DNA of 64,000 nt, taken from assembly GCF_000308475.2 (NCBI RefSeq), contig NZ_BAFT02000104.1:1-64000 (forward strand). The letters are read 5' to 3'. This document shows, piece by piece, positions 17,378-24,870 of the stretch. Numbering within the stretch: the first letter of the stretch is position 1; every line of letters begins with the position of its first letter. A model generated the notes under the pieces. It was not told the origin of the DNA. It ran no database searches and saw only the letters and a list, made by a program, of their open reading frames with translations. The position numbers were made by a program, and so were the translations under genes. The DNA comes from Nocardia brasiliensis NBRC 14402. GTDB taxonomy: Bacteria > Actinomycetota > Actinomycetes > Mycobacteriales > Mycobacteriaceae.

Positions 17378-19549
17378 TCACTGCGGGAATTCACCGGCTC
17401 GCGCCCATACTCGGTGCTCCGGCAAGAGTCCGGTGAGCGCGTCGAAGGCCGAGCCGATGGTGTCCGCCGCCGCCACACCGGCTGAATCCTCGGCGATGCC
17501 CGCCGAGCGGATCGCGTCGGTGCCCGCCGAGGTGTAGGCGATGGCCTTCAGGTGGCGGTGTGCTTCTTGCAGCAGCAGCGGCAAGCGCAGATCCGCGGCG
17601 GTGCCCGCGATGAGGAGGGCGTCGAATTCGATGGACCGTGCGGTATCCAGGGTGCGTGAAATGGGGACCTGCCGTGCGCCCTTGCCGAGTTCGCCGCCGT
17701 GCGGGGCGATGACCAAGGGCGTCATCGACTGGTCCGCGATCGCGGCGACGGTGCGGGCGAGCTCCGCCGGGTCGGTCGTGTCGTCGGCGAAGACGCCGAT
17801 GATCCGCCCGTCCGTCGGCCACTTGCCGCCGAGTTGTGAGAGTGCGGGCGACACAGCGACTTTGACCTTCTTGCTCGGTTTGCCGTCCAGCGGCAGGCCG
17901 AGTCCCTGCGCAACCGTCGCGGCCAACTGCTCGTCGATCTGGCGCAGCACCGTCACGGCGCGCTGTTTGATCGCCTTCTCGTAGCATTTGCCGAGTTCGA
18001 AGGTGTAGGCCTTGGCGACGTGCGCCTGCTCGATCGGGGTGAGACTGGCGTAGAAGAGCCGAGCCGAGCTGAAGTGATCGTCGAAGCTCCGGGGTGCCTC
18101 CCGGACCTTCTTTCCCGCAACGGCTTCGGGATATTCGATCAAGGCGGCGTCCTTGTTCCCGGCGAGGAACGGGCAGCCACCGTCGAGACTGTTGGGCCGG
18201 TACGGCGCGACCCCGGAATGTATTGCGGTCTGGTGCATTCCGTCGCGGAACATATCGTTCGTGCCGACATGCGGCCGATTGATCGGCAGCTGCGCGAAAT
18301 TGGGACCGCCGAGGCGGGAGATCTGGGTGTCCAGATACGAGAACAGGCGGCCCTGCAGCAGCGGGTCGTCGGTGTGGTCGATACCGCGCACGAGGTGGCC
18401 CGGGTGGAACGCGACCTGCTCGGTCTGCGCGAAGTAGTTGGTCGGGTTGGCAGTGAGCGTCATCGTGCCGATGATCTGCACCGGCGCCAGCTCTTCGGGC
18501 ACCAGCTTGGTGGGGTCGAGCAGATCGATGCCCTCGAAGGTCTGTTCCTCGGTGTCCGGAAAGACCTGCACCCCGAGATCCCAGCGCGGGTAGGCGCCGG
18601 ACTCGATGGCGTCGGCGAGATCGCGCCGGTGCATGTCCGGATCGACACCGGCGGCGATCTGGGCTTCTTCCCAGAGCAGCGAGTGCACGCCGAGTGCGGG
18701 CTTCCAGTGGAACTTCACCAGCACCGTCTTGCCGCGCGCGTTGACGAGCCGGAACGTGTGGACGCCGAAGCCCTCCATCATCCGGTACGAACGAGGGATG
18801 CCACGGTCGGACATGTTCCAGAGGGTGTGCGCGGTGGCTTCGGTGTGCAGGGTGACGAAGTCCCAGAAGGTGTCGTGGGCGCTCTGCGCCTGCGGGATCT
18901 CCCGGTCCGGATGCGGTTTGCCCGCGTGGATGATGTCGGGGAACTTGATGCCGTCCTGGATGAAGAACACCGGGATGTTGTTGCCGACCAGGTCGAACAC
19001 GCCCTCGTCGGTGTAGAACTTGGTGGCGAAACCGCGGGTGTCGCGCACCGTGTCGGCCGAGCCGCGCGAGCCGAGCACCGTCGAGAAACGCACGAAAACC
19101 GGTGTCTGCTTGTCCTTTTCGAAAACCGACGCACTGCAGATCTTGGTGGCGGCGCCGTTGGCGGTGAACACACCGTGCGCGGCCGCGCCCCGGGCGTGCA
19201 CAACCCGCTCCGGAATCCGCTCGTGGTCGAAATGGGTGATCTTCTCGCGCAGATGGTGGTCTTGCAGGAGTACGGGTCCGCGGGGTCCCGCCTTCAGGGA
19301 GTGGTCCGTGTCGGTGAGCCGGGCGCCCTGCGCGGTGGTCAGGAAGGCGCCCTGCTGGCCCGCGGCGCGGACCGGCTCGTCGACCGCCGCTCCGGTCGGC
19401 GTGCTGGGCCGCGGCGCCGCCTGGTCGGGCTTCGGCGGGAGCGGCTCGCGGGGCTGGGTGGGTTCGGCCACCGTGGGGGCGGCACTGGCCGGCGCGCCCG
19501 GTACGACAGGCTGCGATTTCGGCTTCGAACGTCGGGTGGATCCGGGCAT
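17378..19549 (-). CDS. katE: Large-subunit haem catalase (HPII type)
   Basis: A 723-residue monofunctional catalase converting hydrogen peroxide to water and oxygen. The catalytic histidine is His118 in RVVHARGAAAHG, the distal Asn is in DLVGNNIPVFFI, and the haem-ligand tyrosine is in RLFSYLDTQ. After the catalase core (to about residue 560) a flavodoxin/class I glutaminase-like C-terminal domain (RIIGVFADDTTDPAELA onward) marks the large HPII clade. The first 60 residues are a Pro/Ala-rich extension, also typical. The gene stands alone. Catalases of this type are often stationary-phase or general-stress regulated, which would suit the SigF-like sigma factor further along, but I see no clear SigF box upstream. 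Confidence 0.95.
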   Translation of the reverse strand: MPGSTRRSKPKSQPVVPGAPASAAPTVAEPTQPREPLPPKPDQAAPRPSTPTGAAVDEPVRAAGQQGAFLTTAQGARLTDTDHSLKAGPRGPVLLQDHHLREKITHFDHERIPERVVHARGAAAHGVFTANGAATKICSASVFEKDKQTPVFVRFSTVLGSRGSADTVRDTRGFATKFYTDEGVFDLVGNNIPVFFIQDGIKFPDIIHAGKPHPDREIPQAQSAHDTFWDFVTLHTEATAHTLWNMSDRGIPRSYRMMEGFGVHTFRLVNARGKTVLVKFHWKPALGVHSLLWEEAQIAAGVDPDMHRRDLADAIESGAYPRWDLGVQVFPDTEEQTFEGIDLLDPTKLVPEELAPVQIIGTMTLTANPTNYFAQTEQVAFHPGHLVRGIDHTDDPLLQGRLFSYLDTQISRLGGPNFAQLPINRPHVGTNDMFRDGMHQTAIHSGVAPYRPNSLDGGCPFLAGNKDAALIEYPEAVAGKKVREAPRSFDDHFSSARLFYASLTPIEQAHVAKAYTFELGKCYEKAIKQRAVTVLRQIDEQLAATVAQGLGLPLDGKPSKKVKVAVSPALSQLGGKWPTDGRIIGVFADDTTDPAELARTVAAIADQSMTPLVIAPHGGELGKGARQVPISRTLDTARSIEFDALLIAGTAADLRLPLLLQEAHRHLKAIAYTSAGTDAIRSAGIAEDSAGVAAADTIGSAFDALTGLLPEHRVWARAGEFPQ

Positions 19550-19774
19550 TCGTGGACACCTCCTACAGTCGGGCGGGCAAGATCTCTCGCGACCGCTATG
19601 CCCGGCTGATGAGGAAGCAAACAGTCTCGTTGCGGTGGGGAAGATCGCGCTGGTTTGTCGGTCGGCGGCGCTAACCTGGTCTCATGACCGGAATCGGCCG
19701 ATTCCGCATCCCCGCACGTGATCTCGCGGCCGAGACGGCACGGCGGACATCGATACCATCCAGGACACGACGAC

Positions 19775-19984
19775 ATGAGCCAGTGCCATTCCACCGCGGT
19801 GATCGCCCTGCAGGCGGCGATCATCGGGTACGACACCGACCGAACTCCGACGAGCCTGTACGAGCTGAAGCGCGCGGTCGCGGGGGCCCGGGCGGCGGGC
19901 GTCGACGTGTCGGCGGTGCTGGCGGCCACGGTCACCGTGCTGTGCACCGAGGAGGAGCTGCGCCGGATCGCCGACGCGGCGTGA
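19775..19984 (+). CDS. Small conserved actinobacterial protein, unknown function
   Basis: A 69-residue protein from the ATG at 19775. It is predicted mostly helical: AVIALQAAIIGYD, then SLYELKRAVAGARAAGVD and a final EEELRRIADAA helix. There is no cysteine pair, signal peptide or membrane segment. Codon usage is typical of the genome, supporting translation, although the ribosome binding site is weak. It lies between divergent katE and the convergent FAD-Rieske gene, 16 bp from the latter's stop. Function unknown. Confidence 0.55.
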   Translation: MSQCHSTAVIALQAAIIGYDTDRTPTSLYELKRAVAGARAAGVDVSAVLAATVTVLCTEEELRRIADAA

Positions 19985-20000
19985 GCGTGGCCGCGCGGCG

Positions 20001-21473
20001 TCACTCGCGCGCAGCCAGCGGCTGGGTCGCGGGTCCTTCGAGCACCCTTCCGTCCGGGGCGAATCGGGAGCCGTGCAGCGGGCAGTCCCAAGACTTTTCG
20101 GCGTCGTTCCACTGCACGATCCCGTACAGGTGCGGGCAGACCGCCGAGACCGCGGTGGTCTTGCCGTCCACCGTGCAGGTGCCCACCGGCCGCAGACCCG
20201 CGCGGCGTACCTGACCGTGGCCCTCGGCGGGTTTCTCGCCGTCGCCGTGCAACTCCGCGCGGGCCCAGCCGCTCGTCATGGCCAGGCCGACGCCGCCGTT
20301 GGTCTTGAGCGCCGTGGCCAGCCCGTTGAGTTCCCGCGGCCGCCACGCTTCGAGGGTGCGCGCCCACTCCGGCGGCGTGCCCGACGCCCGGCCGGCGATC
20401 GCGAGCGCCGCGGCCACGCCGTTGGTCATGCCCCACTTCGAGTAACCGGTGGCCACGAGAATGTGCTCGTTGCCCGGCACCAGGGGGCCGACGTAGGGCA
20501 GCCCGTCCATCGGCGAGTAGTCCTGCGCCGACCAGCTGTGCGTCAATTCCGCTGCAGGCCAATAGGTTCGCGTCCATTCGACGAGATCGTCGACCTGGGC
20601 CCGGGTGTGCTTCTCCCGCCCGACGACGTGCCCGTTGCCGCCGACCAGCAGCAGCTCGCCCTCGGGGCGCGGCGCGTAGCGCAGCGAACGGGTCGGTGCG
20701 TCCGCGGACAGATACATGCCGTGCGGGATCGGCTCCGGCACCCGGAAGGCCAACGCGTAGGACCGATTCGGTTCCAGCCGGGCGAAGAACCCGCCGCGGT
20801 CGAGGATCGGGGTACCGGTCGCGAGAACGATTGTCCCGGCACGGATCTCACCGTGCTCGGTCCGGACGGTGTCGCCGTTGACGGTCAGCACCCGGGTGTT
20901 CTCCACGATCACCGCGCCCTGCCGCTCGGCCTCGTCGGCCAGTCCGCGCAGCACCGCCATCGGATCGAACTGGGCTTGGTCGTCCACGCGGACCGCGCCG
21001 TAGGTAGGGAACGGCAAATCCAGTTCCTCGGCCCAGTGTGCGTCGAGTCCCGCGGTGCGGCACGCCGCGAGCTCCGCCTCGATCTGCGCGGTGCTCGCGC
21101 GGGTGCTCGCATAGGTGAAAGCGGGCGCATGCTGGGTGGCTATGCCATGGTCGGCGCAGAAATCCAGCAGCCAGCGCTGGCCCTGCCGATTGGCCTCGAC
21201 GTAGGCGCGCAGCGTGTCGGCGGCATGCTTCTTCGCGATGCTGGAGAGGTGGGTGCCCTGCAGCAGACTCAGTTTGGCGGTGGTGTTGCCGGTCGCGGCC
21301 GCACCGAGCGTGCGGGCCTCCAGCAAGGCGACCGAGTCACCGCCGCGAGCGAGCAGCAGTGCGGTGCTGACGCCGGTGAGACCGCCACCGACCACCACAT
21401 GATCGAACCACCGTCCCGGTTCGAACGGCGCATACGTTCTGGCGGGCACGTTGTCTAGCCATAAGGAGGTCAC
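20001..21473 (-). CDS. FAD-dependent oxidoreductase with C-terminal Rieske [2Fe-2S] domain
   Basis: A 490-residue fusion. The N-terminal part is a DAO-type flavoprotein with VVVGGGLTGVSTALLLARGG, a late FAD motif (ILVATGYSKWGMTNG), and a DGLPYVGPLVPG stretch seen in glycine-oxidase-like enzymes. Residues about 410-490 are a Rieske domain with the full cluster set: Cys446 and His448 (CPHLYG), Cys464 and His467 (CPLHG). Proteins of this architecture probably oxidise an amine or similar substrate and pass electrons through the Rieske centre; the substrate is unknown. The start is a GTG at 21473. The CDGSH iron-sulfur gene starts 264 bp upstream on the same strand, so two iron-sulfur proteins are grouped here. 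Confidence 0.9.
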   Translation of the reverse strand: MTSLWLDNVPARTYAPFEPGRWFDHVVVGGGLTGVSTALLLARGGDSVALLEARTLGAAATGNTTAKLSLLQGTHLSSIAKKHAADTLRAYVEANRQGQRWLLDFCADHGIATQHAPAFTYASTRASTAQIEAELAACRTAGLDAHWAEELDLPFPTYGAVRVDDQAQFDPMAVLRGLADEAERQGAVIVENTRVLTVNGDTVRTEHGEIRAGTIVLATGTPILDRGGFFARLEPNRSYALAFRVPEPIPHGMYLSADAPTRSLRYAPRPEGELLLVGGNGHVVGREKHTRAQVDDLVEWTRTYWPAAELTHSWSAQDYSPMDGLPYVGPLVPGNEHILVATGYSKWGMTNGVAAALAIAGRASGTPPEWARTLEAWRPRELNGLATALKTNGGVGLAMTSGWARAELHGDGEKPAEGHGQVRRAGLRPVGTCTVDGKTTAVSAVCPHLYGIVQWNDAEKSWDCPLHGSRFAPDGRVLEGPATQPLAARE

Positions 21474-21527
21474 GACGGCCGATTGCCCGGACCACGCCCG
21501 TCGAAACGCCCGCCCGCGGACCGGTGT

Positions 21528-21737
21528 TCATGAGGTGCCGCGCAACCGTTTACGGTGGCTGGTATCGCAGAGCGGGTAGTTCTTCGAGCGCTTGCACAGA
21601 CACAGGGCGACCTGGAAGCGGTCGCACTCGATGCGGGTGCCGTCGGTCGTGACGATCTCCACCGGGCCCTCGATCAATGCCGGGCCGTCGTCGGTGAAAG
21701 TTATTCGCCGCCGGTCACTTTCGGGTCTTGTCGGCAC
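21528..21737 (-). CDS. CDGSH-type iron-sulfur protein
   Basis: A 69-residue protein with the complete mitoNEET-like cluster motif: Cys46-x-Cys48, Ser51, Pro55, Cys57-Asp58-x-Ser60-His61, which binds a redox-active [2Fe-2S] centre through three cysteines and one histidine. The N-terminal half (ALIEGPVEIVTTDGTRIE) is the short beta segment seen in bacterial members. The start GTG at 21735-21737 lies 23 nt inside the end of the upstream methyltransferase gene, so translation is probably coupled. It is the last gene of a three-gene set with that methyltransferase and a haem-oxygenase-like redox enzyme. The cellular role is unknown. Confidence 0.9.
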   Translation of the reverse strand: MPTRPESDRRRITFTDDGPALIEGPVEIVTTDGTRIECDRFQVALCLCKRSKNYPLCDTSHRKRLRGTS

Positions 21738-22413
21738 GGATCACCACCAATTCCTCGTCCTGCTGTCCCGGCTGGATCATGCCCTGCTCGACGAGGTGTC
21801 CGGCGCATCGGTGCATCACCGGTCCGAACGGGATCGTCGTGCGGGCGACCACGGCCGCCTTCAGGCCGCCGTGGCGCAATTGGGTGATGGTCAGGTCCGG
21901 GTCGGCGACCACCGAGTGCACGATCAACGCGGTGCCGTGCAAGGCGAGCAGGTCCGGGGCGCGGGCGCAGAGCCGGTCGAGGAACGAACGACCGTCCGTG
22001 CCAGCGTTCCAGGCCCGCGCCCGGCCGCGGACCGGCCGCTCGCACGGGGCCGGGACATACGGGGGATTGGCCAGCAGCAGATCGAATTCCCGGTTCGCCA
22101 AGGCGGTCTCGAAATCGCCGCGCAGTATCTCGACGTCGATACCGTGCAACCGGCAATTGAGCCAGGTGGACATGCTCGCCGCGCGGGAGATATCGATAGC
22201 GGTGACCGCGGCCGCGCCGGCCAGACCCGCGCGGACGGCCAGCGCGCCGGTGCCGCTACAGACGTCCACCACCCGGCCGCCCGGTGGCAGCGCGGCATCG
22301 GCCAGCGCGGTGGCGAGAAGCCAGGTATCGGTCTGTGGCCGGTAGACACCGGGGGTGCGTATCAACATCACCTGTAGGCGATGCCCGCTCGTCGGCGAGT
22401 CAATCATGATCAC
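21715..22413 (-). CDS. HemK-like SAM-dependent methyltransferase with NPPY motif
   Basis: A 232-residue methyltransferase related to HemK2/N6AMT-type enzymes that methylate glutamine or adenine. The SAM motif I (VVDVCSGTGALAV) is at residues 48-60 and the catalytic NPPY is at 116-119 (LLLANPPYVPAP). The short N-terminus has no substrate-recognition bundle of the PrmC kind, so it is probably not release-factor methyltransferase itself. The GTG start at 22413 overlaps the stop of the upstream redox enzyme by 4 nt (GTGA), and its own end overlaps the CDGSH start, giving a coupled three-gene operon. The substrate is unknown. Confidence 0.88.
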   Translation of the reverse strand: MIMIDSPTSGHRLQVMLIRTPGVYRPQTDTWLLATALADAALPPGGRVVDVCSGTGALAVRAGLAGAAAVTAIDISRAASMSTWLNCRLHGIDVEILRGDFETALANREFDLLLANPPYVPAPCERPVRGRARAWNAGTDGRSFLDRLCARAPDLLALHGTALIVHSVVADPDLTITQLRHGGLKAAVVARTTIPFGPVMHRCAGHLVEQGMIQPGQQDEELVVIRADKTRK

Positions 22414-23408
22414 CGCGAGGAAAGCGGCTCACGTAACGAAGTGCGGTCCTGCCGCCACGCGCCGAGCACGTGCTCGCCGAAGCGATCCTCGAGCAAGTTG
22501 GTCACCTGGATGCCGAGGACCACCGATTCCCGAAGCTCCGGTTCCTGGGCGAGCAGGTCGGTGATCGCCTCGCGCATCACCTGCTCGTGCACGGCGTCGG
22601 CTTCGACGTGCTCGTTGTAGAACAGCGCGCAGGCGGGATCGGAATCCCAGCGGCCCAGCGCCTGCGCCATGCGCCGGGCGCCGGGCGGGGAAGTGATCTC
22701 GACGGTGGCGAAGTGCCCCATCAGCGCGCCGCGCCAGGCGCGATGCAGACCGAACAGCGACATCATGTCGACCAGTGCGAGCATCGGGGCAGGCACGATG
22801 TCGAAGTAGTGCAGGTAGCGCGGATCGAGTCCGGCGCCGGCCAGCAGGTCGGCGTAGAGCTGGGCGTGCACCCGTTCGCCGCGACCGCCGCCGAATTCGT
22901 CGAACTCCACCGCGACCAGCGACGCTTTGGCTTGACCACGCAGCCGGGGGATCGCCCACGCGTACGGGTCGGCCTCTTTGTGGTGGTAGATCGAGCGATG
23001 CACGAAGTATTCGCGCAACTGCCACGGTTCGCCTTCGTCCCGCAGGAACGCGCTGACACCGGTCTCCTCGGCCGGGACGGCCAGCAAGTTCTCCAGCTCG
23101 GCCGCCAGATCGGTGCCGCCGGGTACATCGTCGCGCAGCGCATGCAGATACCGCTGTTCCAGCGCCGCGCGCAGCGTGAGCAGCCCGGGGTCCCATTCCC
23201 ACCCGGTGTCGACCGCGCCGAAGCCCTGGTAGTGCAGCTCGTAGCAGGTGTGCAGGGCCAGCTGGAAGTCCTCGCCGTACGGATCGAGATCGGGCACGGC
23301 GGGGACAGCGCTGCCCGGTTCCCGCGACAACGTCTCGATGACGGCGGCGGACAACTCGCCCCTGGGTGCGGGCAGCGCGCTGACCTCGGTGACAGAAGAG
23401 GAAGTCAT
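22410..23408 (-). CDS. Iron-containing redox enzyme family protein (haem-oxygenase-like fold)
   Basis: A 332-residue protein from the ATG at 23408; longer in-frame versions run into non-coding sequence. It matches the iron-containing redox enzyme (haem-oxygenase-like diiron oxidase) family, with a mostly helical sequence and several helix-borne ligands: the EYFVHRSIYHHKEADPYAW block, VEFDEFGGGRGERVH near the middle, and EHVEADAVHEQVMREA towards the end. The spaced Glu and His residues (E..H, E..D, E...H) suit a dinuclear iron site. Such proteins oxidatively modify small substrates or protein termini. First gene of the operon with the NPPY methyltransferase and CDGSH protein. Confidence 0.85.
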   Translation of the reverse strand: MTSSSVTEVSALPAPRGELSAAVIETLSREPGSAVPAVPDLDPYGEDFQLALHTCYELHYQGFGAVDTGWEWDPGLLTLRAALEQRYLHALRDDVPGGTDLAAELENLLAVPAEETGVSAFLRDEGEPWQLREYFVHRSIYHHKEADPYAWAIPRLRGQAKASLVAVEFDEFGGGRGERVHAQLYADLLAGAGLDPRYLHYFDIVPAPMLALVDMMSLFGLHRAWRGALMGHFATVEITSPPGARRMAQALGRWDSDPACALFYNEHVEADAVHEQVMREAITDLLAQEPELRESVVLGIQVTNLLEDRFGEHVLGAWRQDRTSLREPLSSR

Positions 23409-23529
23409 GCGCTGGACGTACCCAGGATCCGGTTTCCGACGCACGCAACATCCCGGCGAACCCTTGCCCCCCGGCAGTCGTGCCGGGTGTAAGGAGGTTC
23501 GGACCCGGTCGACGCCCGAGGGGCGAGGG

Positions 23530-23878
23530 CTAGTCGCCGGCCGATTCGTCGGGGGTCGCTTCGTGGGCCGCCTGCCCGTCGGTGCGGCGCTGTCGTTTGA
23601 GTTCGGCCTCGTGCAGGTGGCGCTGCCCGCCGGTGAAGCGACGCGCTTGTTCTTCCCAATCACGGAAGTGGTGGTAGCAGGTTTCGTCGTACTCCTCGAC
23701 CACCTGGAAGGTCCAGCGGCCGGGAATCACGTTGCGGCCCACCAGATCACGCAGGAGACGGTCGGCGAAGTCCGCGTGGCCCGCTCGCGCAACATCGTCG
23801 CGGCGCTCTCGACGGCGAAATCGGCGGTGCCGGTGAGGCGGTGGAAGCTGTAGAGATGGCCGCGCGCGACCGTGCCGC
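23530..23878 (-). pseudogene. Broken small gene with internal frameshift, unknown family
   Basis: An annotation-like ORF of 70 residues (23530-23742) begins mid-protein at NVIPGRWTFQVVEEYDET. Reading upstream, the codon-biased sequence continues in the same frame to about HADFADRLLRDLVG and then switches frame near 23795-23805 to GHLYSFHRLTGTADFAVES close to 23860. Joined by one added base, these make one coherent protein of about 115 residues with an acidic, aromatic core and a charged C-terminus. No ATG/GTG/TTG start is visible in the upstream frame before the end of the hydrolase gene at 23881. I take it as a frameshifted gene, real or from a sequencing error. I do not recognise the family. 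Confidence 0.45.
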
Positions 23879-23880
23879 TG

Positions 23881-24678
23881 CTACGGCAGCGCCTTGCGAA
23901 GCCACTGCAGCGCGGTGTCGGCGACGGTGTGCCAGCCGCTGTCGACTACCAGGGAGTGGCCGCGGTCGTCGAAGCGCTGGTAGTCGGTGACCGCCCCGGC
24001 GTGCCGGTAACGCTTGAAGGTGGCGCGGGTGAGGACGTCGGGGATGGTGTGGTCGAGTTTGCCGGAGAGCAACAGCAACGGTCCGCGGGTGTTGTTACGG
24101 ACATCCACGGCGGCGGGGGAGTTCGGGACGAAGTTCGCGTAGGCGAGCTGGAACAGCGGCCGGGCCGGGCTGGGAATGGACCACTTCTCGTGCAGGGCGT
24201 CCGACTCCGCCGCAGACACGGCGTTGCCGAAGCAGAAGCGGAACTGCTTGACGGACAAGGAGACCGCACGCTTGACGTTGTCCGGGTTGCCCAGAACCGG
24301 CAGCACGGCCCGGCCCTGAGTAAGGCTGACGGCTTTGACGCCGCGGATCTGCCCGGGCGAGATGGCGACTGCCGCGGCCCCCAAGCCCTGGCTCAGCAGA
24401 TGCTGCACGACCCAGCCGCCCATCGAATGGCCGACGAGGACGGGCGGGCGCGGCAACCCGCGAATGACCTCGGCGTAGGCCGCGGAGATCTCGGCGACGC
24501 CGACGCCGGCCTGGCGTTCGGGTACCGCGCGGGCCGCCGAGACGGTATCGGGCACACCCGGCCACTCCGGCATGATCGGGTCGAAGCCGGCGTCGGCGAA
24601 GCATTGCGCCCAGTCCTGCCAGCTCGTCGCGTGCAGCCACAACCCGTGCACGAAAACGACCGGTGTGTGCTCTGTCAT
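23881..24678 (-). CDS. Alpha/beta hydrolase
   Basis: A 265-residue cytoplasmic hydrolase from the ATG at 24678, preceded by a strong GGAGG ribosome binding site 8 nt upstream. The oxyanion region is VFVHGLWLHATSW, the nucleophile is Ser85 in GHSMGGW, the acid is probably in LLLSGKLDHTIPD, and the catalytic His is in RGHSLVVDSGWH near the end. Family members are esterases, lipases or dehalogenase relatives; the substrate is unknown. It is divergent from the membrane-anchored reductase across a 192-bp region that holds a perfect 16-bp palindrome, and it precedes the broken small gene on the same strand. Confidence 0.88.
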   Translation of the reverse strand: MTEHTPVVFVHGLWLHATSWQDWAQCFADAGFDPIMPEWPGVPDTVSAARAVPERQAGVGVAEISAAYAEVIRGLPRPPVLVGHSMGGWVVQHLLSQGLGAAAVAISPGQIRGVKAVSLTQGRAVLPVLGNPDNVKRAVSLSVKQFRFCFGNAVSAAESDALHEKWSIPSPARPLFQLAYANFVPNSPAAVDVRNNTRGPLLLLSGKLDHTIPDVLTRATFKRYRHAGAVTDYQRFDDRGHSLVVDSGWHTVADTALQWLRKALP

Positions 24679-24832
24679 CTCGTCTACCTCCGTCGATTCG
24701 GGATCCGGCCCCATCGAGCCAATCTGGTAATTCAGATATTCCAATTACAGCAAACATTTGGTAAATCGGCCAGTGCGGTGTGTTTCAGGGTTGTCCCGGA
24801 TGGCAGGGGCTACCGGGCGCGACATACTCGAT

Positions 24833-24848
24833 TAGTCGATATCGACTA
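24833..24848. promoter_or_regulatory. Perfect 16-bp palindrome, likely operator
   Basis: TAGTCGAT followed directly by its mirror ATCGACTA, 22 bp before the ATG of the reductase gene and about 155 bp from the divergent hydrolase. A symmetric site of this length at this place suits a dimeric repressor. The PadR gene downstream of the reductase is the obvious candidate, but this is inference. Confidence 0.55.
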
Positions 24849-24870
24849 TATGAGTAAGCGGAGACGCCCT

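Noticed and set aside
21410..21430. tRNA T-loop-like GGTTCGAA sequence
   Set aside because: It lies inside the FAD-Rieske coding region and no acceptor or anticodon stem can be formed around it.
20073..21458. A 461-residue plus-strand frame opposite the FAD-Rieske gene
   Set aside because: Antisense shadow without conserved motifs; the minus-strand gene has an intact Rieske site.
23872..24870. 333-codon N-terminal extension of the membrane reductase
   Set aside because: It is antisense to the hydrolase gene and crosses the palindrome region; an SD-preceded ATG at 24871 starts directly before the first membrane helix.
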